Positions 1 to 5,430 of a stretch of 5,430 nucleotides of DNA are shown one piece after another. The notes under the pieces were generated by a model, which saw nothing but the letters and a program-made list of their open reading frames with translations, was not told where the DNA came from and ran no database searches. Positions within the stretch are counted from its first letter, which is position 1; each line of letters begins with the position of its first letter. A program made the position numbers and the translations under genes. Origin of the DNA: JAQBDA01 sp041301185 (GTDB lineage: Bacteria > Chloroflexota > Anaerolineae > Anaerolineales > UBA4823); contig JBFYSV010000154.1 of assembly GCA_041301185.1 (NCBI GenBank), positions 1 to 5,430 of the forward strand. The letters are read 5' to 3'.

Positions 1-2573
1 GGATCGTTTGCCGGGTGAGTGACCAGCTCGCCGTCCGGCAGCAAGGCGGCATTGGCCTCCGCAGTGGGCAGCACCGTCCAGGAGTAACCGTCCAGCAGGT
101 CGGTGACGGTGGACTGTCCCTCGCTGGGTACTGCCAGGGAGACCGCCAGGCGGTCCAGGGCGCTCTCCAGGCTGGTGGCGACGCCGCCGCCAGAAGCCTG
201 GATGGCATCCAGCGTGCCATCATCATAACCCAGGGGCAGCTCGCCACCCAGGTGCACCAGCCAGACGGGCACCTCGGGCACGGCGATTTCGATCCCGCTC
301 TCCCCCAGCTCGTAGCCGGAGCCGTCGGTCAGGACGATCGCCGCATCGTACTGCTTGCTCCCGCGCAGCTGGTCGAACTGGGCGATGAGCTGGGCGGCGT
401 TTTGACCGCCATAATAGATGATCCCGGACGGGTCAAGCGAATCCAGGGCAGCGATGGATGGCTCTTCGCCGCGGTAAGGCGAGGCGGTCAGGTAGACATC
501 CATTGGCGGGAGGCTTTTTTGCAGGTCTTTGAGCTGGAGCAGGACATCGCCGACCTCAGCCGCGTGCTCCTGCATGCTGCGCGAGCGGTCGAGCACCACC
601 GCCAGGCGCAAGGATTCAGGCAGGGCGGGCTGAGTGAGCGCACCTGCCGGGACGGCGAGCACGCTTTGATCACCGGGCAGGTCGACGCGGTGCGCCTGGG
701 GTGGGACTTGACCGGAAGCGGGCAGAGTCTCTGGCAACCATCCGCTGTCATTCACCACGATCTGCTCACCGTTCACGCTGCGCAGGGTGGAATCATCCCA
801 ATAGACGTTGCGTAAGAAGGCCAGGCTGGGCATCTGCCAGGCTTTATCGGCGGCGGAGGTGGGGTCTGCCATCTGGCGCCATTCCAGCCACAGGTGGAAC
901 TCTGGGGCAGCCTCGACCAGGGTGCGGGAGGTGTTTCTGTCGTACTGCATGCGCAGGGGGGGCACGGGGTAGGCGCGCAGGCGGTACTGGCGCGGCCCGA
1001 TCTGCTCGACCAGGGCGGGGTCTTTCATGACCCGGGTCTGCTCGCGGTAGACCGCCTGGGCGGCACCGCGCGGGGCTACCTGGTAGTCGAACGCCTGGCT
1101 TTTATCGGGCGAGTTGCCCAGCCAGACGCCGGTGACGACCGCCGATTCGGGCAGGTTGAAGTAATAGATCACCTCCTGCTGGTCGGCGGTCTGGTTCTGG
1201 TAGACCTCGTGCAGCTCCGCCTGCGCCCAATCACCGTGCTCTTGCAGGCTCAGCTCCTGCTGTACCAGGCGCACTTCGCGGTCATCGACCGCCTGCCAGG
1301 CGGATTCGGCCTCGTCTGAGGACCAGGTAGAGCGCACAGCCGCCACAATGGTCTGGCGCTCGCCCTCGATGATGGGGGTATCGAAGAACTGCTGGTAGAG
1401 CTGGGCAGCTTCCTGCGGTTCTTCCACCAGGGCGCGGTTATCGGCCAGCTCCGGCAGCCGGGTGGGATTCACCGGTTGGTAGATCAACGGGCTGGCAAAT
1501 CTTTCGTATAGAAGCTGCACATCGTATGCCTGCGGGGAGGGCATCTTAAAGGTACTCTCGTAGATATCGCGGATATGGCGCACGCCGCCCTGCTCGCTGA
1601 TATAGCGGAAAGGCGCCAGGTAGGCGTTGAGCAGGCCATGGCGGATCGACTCGCTTTGCTCGAGCAGCGCTTCAGCCTGCTGGGGGGAGGCAGGCGGCTC
1701 CTGGAGCAGGGCAAATGCCCGGGCTTGCGGCTGGCGGTTGGCGGCGACGAACCCAACGGAGATAAAGACCAGGACCAGGACGACCGCCAGAGACGGGTAC
1801 AGCCAGCCAATGCGCCCTGCCTGTACCTTCAACGAGCGCCACCAGGCTTGCAGGCTGAGGTACGGGACGGCAATCGGGGTGAGCACGACCAGGGTGGCGG
1901 TATAGGCAACCAGAAGAAAGCCCAGGATGCTATACGGCACAATCAGCGGAGCATATCTCAGATTTTCTAACAACCCACGCCAGACATCCCTGGCTATCTG
2001 CGGCAAGTTGGTGAGGGTTTCGCTTAACCAGCGCAATGCCCCCACTCCGAGCGGAAGGGCGTAAAATGCGATCCAGGCGGCGGCGTACAGGGCGGTGAGG
2101 GCCATCAGGGTCAGGCCGATCAGGCGGGCGATCTCAACCGGCGAGCGCCGCACGCCCAAGCGACGGTCCAGCAAAGTCCACAGGAAGGCTGCCATGCCCA
2201 GGAGGGCAACCCACAGGGTGAACTGCATGGCGGGGTTGGCCTGGCGGATGGCAAAAAAGCGCACCGCCAGGAGCAGCATCAGCGGGCCTTCGACGACGTA
2301 GCCCATGGCAAACAGGCGGCTGGGGTAGCGGCGCAGCACGGTCAGGCCGAGGATGACCGCCCCAACCGGTACAAAAGCCAGGATGAGGGCGTACAGCAGG
2401 TACTGGGCCGGGATCAGCCCGGTGCGGACGGCGGTAAAGATCTCCGGCAGCATCAGGGGTCCGAAGCCGAGGGCCATGAAAGCCAGGAAGATCAGGTTCC
2501 ACGACCAGAACAGGCCGAACTGGAGCCATTCCAGGCGGGTGTAGGTGGGGGAGGGGTCAGGTTGGGTTGTCAT
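1..2573 (-). CDS. Membrane-anchored VIT / von Willebrand A domain protein (TIGR02921 'PEP_integral'-like), C-terminus off window
   Basis: This frame stays open from ATG at 2573 to the left edge: 857 residues and no stop, so the gene is 3'-partial. Residues 1-280 hold about seven hydrophobic segments (near 20-43, 57-80, 93-108, 117-135, 150-175, 208-236, 258-278). A polar, Gln/Glu-rich linker follows (about 281-430). A VIT domain spans about 432-545, recognised by the run around YYFNLPESAVVTGVWLG and the later AVYRE and LVEQIGPRQYRLRAYPVPP segments. A vWA domain starts near 656; its MIDAS motif is D662-R-S664-R-S666 and a second acidic motif is LTD (T749, D750). The usual MIDAS threonine is not obvious in YYGGQNAAQL (720-729). 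The start is supported by AGAGG seven bases upstream. Domain order matches the PEP-CTERM integral membrane VIT proteins found beside certain exosortases, so it is probably the substrate of the upstream exosortase. Metal binding, ligand and sorting tail are inferred. Domain calls are strong; the subfamily name is from memory. Confidence 0.9.
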   Translation of the reverse strand, partial: MTTQPDPSPTYTRLEWLQFGLFWSWNLIFLAFMALGFGPLMLPEIFTAVRTGLIPAQYLLYALILAFVPVGAVILGLTVLRRYPSRLFAMGYVVEGPLMLLLAVRFFAIRQANPAMQFTLWVALLGMAAFLWTLLDRRLGVRRSPVEIARLIGLTLMALTALYAAAWIAFYALPLGVGALRWLSETLTNLPQIARDVWRGLLENLRYAPLIVPYSILGFLLVAYTATLVVLTPIAVPYLSLQAWWRSLKVQAGRIGWLYPSLAVVLVLVFISVGFVAANRQPQARAFALLQEPPASPQQAEALLEQSESIRHGLLNAYLAPFRYISEQGGVRHIRDIYESTFKMPSPQAYDVQLLYERFASPLIYQPVNPTRLPELADNRALVEEPQEAAQLYQQFFDTPIIEGERQTIVAAVRSTWSSDEAESAWQAVDDREVRLVQQELSLQEHGDWAQAELHEVYQNQTADQQEVIYYFNLPESAVVTGVWLGNSPDKSQAFDYQVAPRGAAQAVYREQTRVMKDPALVEQIGPRQYRLRAYPVPPLRMQYDRNTSRTLVEAAPEFHLWLEWRQMADPTSAADKAWQMPSLAFLRNVYWDDSTLRSVNGEQIVVNDSGWLPETLPASGQVPPQAHRVDLPGDQSVLAVPAGALTQPALPESLRLAVVLDRSRSMQEHAAEVGDVLLQLKDLQKSLPPMDVYLTASPYRGEEPSIAALDSLDPSGIIYYGGQNAAQLIAQFDQLRGSKQYDAAIVLTDGSGYELGESGIEIAVPEVPVWLVHLGGELPLGYDDGTLDAIQASGGGVATSLESALDRLAVSLAVPSEGQSTVTDLLDGYSWTVLPTAEANAALLPDGELVTHPAND

Positions 2574-2579
2574 GAGAAT

Positions 2580-2587
2580 ACCTCTTT
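2580..2587 (-). promoter_or_regulatory. Ribosome binding site of the VIT/vWA gene
   Basis: On the coding strand AAAGAGGT lies upstream of the ATG at 2573, with seven bases between its GG and the start codon. This is a near-complete Shine-Dalgarno sequence, it fixes the start, and it fits independent initiation after the 143-bp spacer, unlike the coupled genes upstream. Confidence 0.75.
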
Positions 2588-2594
2588 ATTTATT

Positions 2595-2693
2595 CACCAC
2601 AGAGAACACAGAGAAAACCATATATGCACCACGGAGACACAGAGCGCACAGAGAAAACCAAATATGCACCGCAGAGACGCGGAGTGCGCGGAG
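2595..2693. repeat. Degenerate tandem CACAGAG-type repeat in the exosortase-VIT gene spacer
   Basis: About three direct copies begin with CACC(A/G)C at 2595, 2627 and 2667. Copies 1 and 2 both contain CACAGAGAAAACCA followed by an AT-rich step and then TGCACC, which begins the next copy. Copies 2 and 3 are spaced 40 bp apart; copy 1 is about 8 bp shorter. Copy 3 has drifted to GC-rich forms (GCAGAGACGCGGAG). The repeat fills most of the spacer between the exosortase stop (2717) and the VIT gene start (2573). Similar CACAGAGACACAGAG-style interspersed repeats occur in the intergenic DNA of many bacteria; that is general recollection, not a search result. No protein is likely encoded here. Confidence 0.75.
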
Positions 2694-2716
2694 TTTTTTC
2701 GGCATGGCATGCGGGT

Positions 2717-4243
2717 TCATGGAGTGCCTGCCTGGAGGGTGGTGTGGATGGACTGGCGCAGGGCGGTGAACAGGGCGAGGGCGTCGCGGCGGGACAGGTC
2801 GGCGGGCTGGTCGAAGAGCAGGGTGACCAGCACCCAGGGCTGGGGCTGGGGGGCGAAATCGTCCCACATGCGAGCGGCGTAATCGTCGGTAACCCGGGTC
2901 ACGGATTGCAGCCAGTAGGCGGCGGAGTGTAGGACGGTGCCCCGATTGGCACCGGGGTTAGCGCCAAGGGAAAGCCAGCGCAGGGGGAAATCCGCCTGGG
3001 CGAGCAGGGGCTGCGATTCCTGCACCTGCAAGCCATACACGGTAAAGCAACGCTCTGGACGATGGTGGGCGCGCCAGGTGTCGCTGGTGATGAGCAGCAG
3101 CGAGCCGCTCAGATCGCCCCAGGTGAAACGCCAACGGGCGGCTGAGACGGGCAGGGAACCCTCGCCGGTCAGCCAGTCCAGCTCGCTCTGCGAGAGGGGC
3201 CAATCCTGGGCGGTAAGCTCGGCGGGGAGCTGCCAGGCAGGGGAGGCAGCGGAGGCTGGCTGGGGGGGAGGGACGTAGAGCAGCGCCAGGCTGAGCAGGA
3301 TGAGACCCAGAGCCGGCGCCAGCCACAACGGGCGGGCGGGGCGGGAGTTGGCTGACTCAACCGGCTGGGCCGGGGTTTGACCCGCCCAGCGCAGGAGCCA
3401 CACGGCAGCTGCACAGGCTGCGGCGAATCCAACCACCCCCAACGGCACATGCAGCATCTCTGCCAGCAAACGCCAGCCGGCTACCTGCCCGATCAGCACC
3501 AGCAGGAAGACGCGCAGCAGGTTGGCTGCCAGGAGCAGGGCGGCGAAAATAATCCCTGCCAGGAGCCAGCGCCGGTTGAGCGGGCGGCGGTCAATCCAGG
3601 TGGCTGCCAGGAAGAACAGACCACCGGTCCACAGGCTTTTCACCCCGCTGCACGGGCTGTCCACCTGGGAGATTCCGTTCTCAAAGACCAGGATGGTATC
3701 GACCCCCAGGTTGGGCGTGCCCAGATAAGCTACGGCCTGGCTGACCAGGCGGGCGGTGGCAATCCGCAAGGGATAGCCGGCAAAGGTCTCCATGTGCTCG
3801 CCAAAAGGCAATGCGCCCACCAGGAGCAAGGCAGCCGGTAAGCCCATCCGCCAGCGCCAGGGCGACATCCACAGGCCGAGCAGGCCGTAGGTCGCCAGCC
3901 CGAACAGGGTGGCAGACAGGGTGTTGATATCCAGGTAGCGCTCAGCCGCCACAAAGACGATCGAGCCGCCCAGCGCCAGGAAGAGGGGAGCCGGCTGGAG
4001 CTGGGGCAGGTCGGCGGGGGACAGGCGCAAACTACCCCGTCGAATCTGGAAGGCGACCAGCGCCAGGACCGCCAGCAGGACGACCTGGTTGGTGCGGAAC
4101 TCCTGGCGGGTGAAGATAGTCGCCAGGTAGGGGTAGACTGGGCGGAAGAGCCATAACCAGAGTAACAGGATGATGGCGTTGGCGAGGAGCTGGATGGGCT
4201 TTGCCGTAAGCCAGCCAGGATGAGATCGTTGGGGAAAAGTCAT
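2717..4243 (-). CDS. Exosortase (exosortase O-like) with fused C-terminal EpsI-type domain
   Basis: A 508-residue polytopic membrane protein. Exosortases are transpeptidase-like enzymes that recognise C-terminal PEP-CTERM-type tails at the cytoplasmic membrane and cleave or transfer the exported protein. The three signature motifs appear in order: C198 in SPCSGVKSL, R244 in AANLLRVFLL and H265 in LHVPLGVVGF, matching the family's Cys/Arg/His active site. About eight to ten hydrophobic segments cover residues 17-324. A soluble region (about 335-508) contains HHRPERCFTVYGLQV (393-407), the H-x-PE-x-C type motif of EpsI-like (DUF3485) exosortase-associated proteins, usually encoded separately in the EpsH/EpsI arrangement. 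The chosen start at 4243 overlaps the upstream stop as TAATG. An in-frame start 28 residues upstream would lie inside the neighbouring gene and adds a charged, non-membrane leader, so it is rejected. The exosortase assignment is secure; the O-type subclass is from memory and less certain. Confidence 0.93.
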   Translation of the reverse strand: MTFPQRSHPGWLTAKPIQLLANAIILLLWLWLFRPVYPYLATIFTRQEFRTNQVVLLAVLALVAFQIRRGSLRLSPADLPQLQPAPLFLALGGSIVFVAAERYLDINTLSATLFGLATYGLLGLWMSPWRWRMGLPAALLLVGALPFGEHMETFAGYPLRIATARLVSQAVAYLGTPNLGVDTILVFENGISQVDSPCSGVKSLWTGGLFFLAATWIDRRPLNRRWLLAGIIFAALLLAANLLRVFLLVLIGQVAGWRLLAEMLHVPLGVVGFAAACAAAVWLLRWAGQTPAQPVESANSRPARPLWLAPALGLILLSLALLYVPPPQPASAASPAWQLPAELTAQDWPLSQSELDWLTGEGSLPVSAARWRFTWGDLSGSLLLITSDTWRAHHRPERCFTVYGLQVQESQPLLAQADFPLRWLSLGANPGANRGTVLHSAAYWLQSVTRVTDDYAARMWDDFAPQPQPWVLVTLLFDQPADLSRRDALALFTALRQSIHTTLQAGTP

Positions 4244-5145
4244 TAAGCGTCTGCCTTCTGAGGCGGTTTCGTCAGGTGCATGACCCAGACGGGATAAAGG
4301 ATGATGACGGCAATGACCACCCCCCACATCAACGCTCCGGGGAGGTATACCCCGTCTCGCGGCAGCCAGTAGGCGATGACGCCAAGCTCGATCACGATCA
4401 GGGTGAGCAACAAACCAGCTGCCAGGATGATGACGCGGGTTTCACGTCGGTTTGCACGTTGGTAAAGGATGGCTATGGCGACCATCAAGGCGGTGAGCAG
4501 GATCATGAAGACCAGGGAGTACAGGCGGGCGATCTCATCGAAGGCGATGAAGATGATGAGCGGCATCCAGACGAACATGGCGTAGGAGGCGAGGGATGGG
4601 TCGTGATGGATGTTGGAGAAGAAGGCCCTCACCCCAGCGATATAGGGCATCGCTTGCCCCTCTCCCGCAGACGGGCGAGGGGAGTCTGCCCTCACCCCCG
4701 ACCCCTCTCCCGTAAACGGGCGAGGGGAGTCGCCCTGAGCGGAAGGTATAGCCCGATGTCGAAGGGAGAGCAGGGATCCAACCGCCGCGGCGAGCAGGGC
4801 GGGAATCCAGACGCGCCAGCCCCAGCGTTGCATGTCCCCCGTGAGGCGGTATAGCAATGGAGTGGAACCATTCATCAGATACAGGCTGAACACCAGCAAG
4901 CCGCCGGTGTAGGGGTAGCTCCAGCGGGGAAAGCCGAGCGCCCAGCCGGCGGCAACGCCAATGGCAGGCGCTACTACTCCAAAGAAGAATAACATATCGA
5001 TGGTGCGGAACCAGGTTGGAATCGACCATTCCATGGGGATTTCGTTATGGATAAGGATAAAACCCGCCAGGAGGAAGTATAAAGCGCCAAGGAGGGAGGT
5101 AGGCCAGGAGTCTGGCAGGTCTTGTTCTCTACGGTCTTTGTCCAT
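4243..5145 (-). CDS. Polytopic membrane protein of unknown family, exosortase-linked
   Basis: A 300-residue protein I do not recognise. The N-terminus is short and charged (MDKDRREQDLPDSW), followed by about eight hydrophobic segments (near 15-33, 49-69, 78-95, 111-128, 187-203, 208-228, 236-258, 268-290), and the tail is short and polar. No signal peptide, catalytic motif or soluble domain is visible. Residues about 129-174 form a hydrophilic loop between the two halves and are encoded by palindromic repeat DNA: SPRPFTGEG-SGVRA and then SPRPSAGEG-QAMPYIAGVRA. The start at 5145 is preferred because it overlaps the upstream stop by only 17 bp and has a weak GGA just upstream. A start at 5160 (five residues longer) is possible; starts further upstream read through the other frame of the VCBS gene. 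Coupling to the exosortase start suggests it belongs to the exosortase module, but the role is unknown. Confidence 0.82.
   Translation of the reverse strand: MDKDRREQDLPDSWPTSLLGALYFLLAGFILIHNEIPMEWSIPTWFRTIDMLFFFGVVAPAIGVAAGWALGFPRWSYPYTGGLLVFSLYLMNGSTPLLYRLTGDMQRWGWRVWIPALLAAAVGSLLSLRHRAIPSAQGDSPRPFTGEGSGVRADSPRPSAGEGQAMPYIAGVRAFFSNIHHDPSLASYAMFVWMPLIIFIAFDEIARLYSLVFMILLTALMVAIAILYQRANRRETRVIILAAGLLLTLIVIELGVIAYWLPRDGVYLPGALMWGVVIAVIILYPVWVMHLTKPPQKADA
4254..4259 (-). promoter_or_regulatory. Ribosome binding site and stop/start coupling of the exosortase gene
   Basis: AGAAGG on the coding strand lies ten bases before the ATG at 4243, inside the last codons of the upstream membrane protein. 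That gene's TAA (4245-4243) shares its final A with the exosortase ATG, giving TAATG. The arrangement suggests translational coupling, so the two proteins are probably made in linked amounts. Confidence 0.65.
4625..4730. repeat. Two tandem palindromic repeat units inside a coding region
   Basis: Unit A (4625-4685) and unit B (4688-4730) both start with GCCCTCACCCC and end in a hairpin: CCCCTC, one mismatched base, CCCG, a 4-base loop, CGGG, one mismatched base, GAGGGG. The loops are CAGA (unit A, hairpin 4657-4683) and TAAA (unit B, hairpin 4702-4727). Unit A is longer because about 20 extra bases sit between its halves. The block is in frame in the 300-residue membrane protein and encodes the SPRP..GEG..GVRA peptides. 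It looks like a mobile or amplified REP-like interspersed element tolerated in a loop. Confidence 0.85.
4636..4654. repeat. Small perfect inverted repeat inside the first repeat unit
   Basis: AGCGAT (4636-4641) and ATCGCT (4649-4654) are perfect inverted copies around a 7-base loop, ATAGGGC. This segment is the part of unit A that is absent from unit B, so it looks like a secondary insertion or local duplication within the repeat. Confidence 0.55.
4733..4766. repeat. Second repeat element type: CCCTGAGC ... GTCGAAGGG
   Basis: Directly beside the tandem units are CCCTGAGC (4733-4740) and GTCGAAGGG (4758-4766), split by 17 bases. The two halves form an imperfect dyad and resemble the frequent CCCTGAGC/GTCGAAGGG interspersed repeat of many bacterial genomes (recollection). 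It is also in frame, encoding LRHRAIPSAQGD-like sequence in the same loop. Its borders are uncertain. Confidence 0.5.
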
Positions 5146-5430
5146 AATTTCCAATCCCATCGTTGAACTGTATCCGGTAACCGCGGTCGAAACTGCCAGC
5201 AAAGATATCCAGATCGCCATCGTTGTCCACATCGCCCAGCGTGTAAGCTTGCATTTGCCAAATTGCCAGGTTTTGCTTGTGGCGGGTGAACCCGGCATGA
5301 CCATCGTTAAGCCAGAGCTGCGGGTCGTAAGCACGCCTGGATGAGACGTTCAGCAGGGCATCCAGGTCGCCATCTCCGTCCACGTCGCCCAGCTGTGCCT
5401 TATAGATGGCGCGGCTAGCGGTGCGCTGGG
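5129..5430 (-). CDS. VCBS/FG-GAP repeat protein, C-terminal fragment
   Basis: The frame is open from the right edge to a TAG at 5131-5129, giving the last 99 residues of a longer protein. Two repeats are visible. Each has a calcium-loop pattern D-x-D-x-D-G-D-x-D: LGDVDGDGDLDALL (aspartates 15, 17, 19, 21, 23 of the fragment) and LGDVDNDGDLDIFAG (66, 68, 70, 72, 74). Each is followed by a WLNDG or QFNDG strand, as in VCBS/FG-GAP beta-propeller blades of secreted or surface proteins. The protein stops soon after the last blade (NYGQRP), with no hydrophobic segment, so it has no PEP-CTERM-type tail and is unlikely to be an exosortase substrate. Its final codons overlap the start of the next gene by 17 bp. 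The N-terminus and any signal peptide lie outside the window. Confidence 0.88.
   Translation of the reverse strand, partial: QRTASRAIYKAQLGDVDGDGDLDALLNVSSRRAYDPQLWLNDGHAGFTRHKQNLAIWQMQAYTLGDVDNDGDLDIFAGSFDRGYRIQFNDGIGNYGQRP

Noticed and set aside
15..815. Long plus-strand open frame (266 codons) opposite the vWA region
   Set aside because: It is codon-for-codon antisense to the VIT/vWA gene, the product is low-complexity Gly/Gln/Arg-rich without domain features, and there is no convincing ribosome site. It reflects GC-rich codon bias in the real gene.
894..1970. Plus-strand open frames of 131-141 codons
   Set aside because: They are shadows of the VIT/vWA coding frame, which continues without stops and has clear domain matches.
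2600..2670. AT-rich TATAT steps as a -10 promoter element for the VIT gene
   Set aside because: They are part of the repeat unit itself and no matching -35 box at proper spacing was seen.
2595..2693. CRISPR-like array
   Set aside because: The direct copies are degenerate, of unequal length and have no unique spacers of regular size; there are no cas genes nearby.
2667..2700. Terminator: GC-rich repeat followed by six T on the plus strand
   Set aside because: The possible stem is only about 4 bp (CGCG/CGCG), and the T run is on the plus strand, where no gene ends. On the transcribed strand it would be an A run.
4243..5334. Longer version of the 300-residue membrane protein starting at 5334
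   Set aside because: The extra 63 residues are the VCBS repeat DNA read in another frame, where the VCBS frame shows clear D-x-D-x-D-G motifs. Starts at 5145 or 5160 are far more plausible.

Overview
The window is GC-rich and every gene I can support lies on the minus strand, reading right to left as one tight cluster. Gene content and the style of interspersed repeats suggest a large-genome environmental bacterium, most plausibly Chloroflexota (Anaerolineae-like). That placement is inference from resemblance, not from a marker gene.

Layout in order of transcription: (1) 5430-5129, the last 99 residues of a protein built of VCBS/FG-GAP calcium-binding repeats. (2) 5145-4243, a 300-residue polytopic membrane protein of unknown family that overlaps the preceding gene by 17 bp and carries an in-frame block of palindromic repeat DNA. 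(3) 4243-2717, a 508-residue exosortase with the Cys/Arg/His catalytic motifs and a fused C-terminal EpsI-like domain; its start codon shares one base with the previous stop (TAATG). (4) 2716-2574, a 143-bp spacer holding about three degenerate tandem copies of a CACAGAG-type repeat. (5) 2573-1, the first 857 residues of a large protein with an N-terminal membrane bundle, a VIT domain and a von Willebrand A domain; its C-terminus lies beyond the left edge.

The pairing of an exosortase with a membrane-anchored VIT/vWA protein recalls dedicated one-enzyme, one-substrate exosortase systems (XrtN with its MSEP-CTERM VIT protein in Bacteroidetes, and the exosortase O-type lineage with TIGR02921-type 'PEP_integral' proteins). 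My reading is that the exosortase processes the C-terminal tail of the VIT/vWA protein, with the 300-residue membrane protein as a possible third component. The tail that would prove this is outside the window.

Beyond the repeats, no RNA genes, transposases, CRISPR arrays or convincing terminators were seen. Apart from the 143-bp spacer the window is fully coding.
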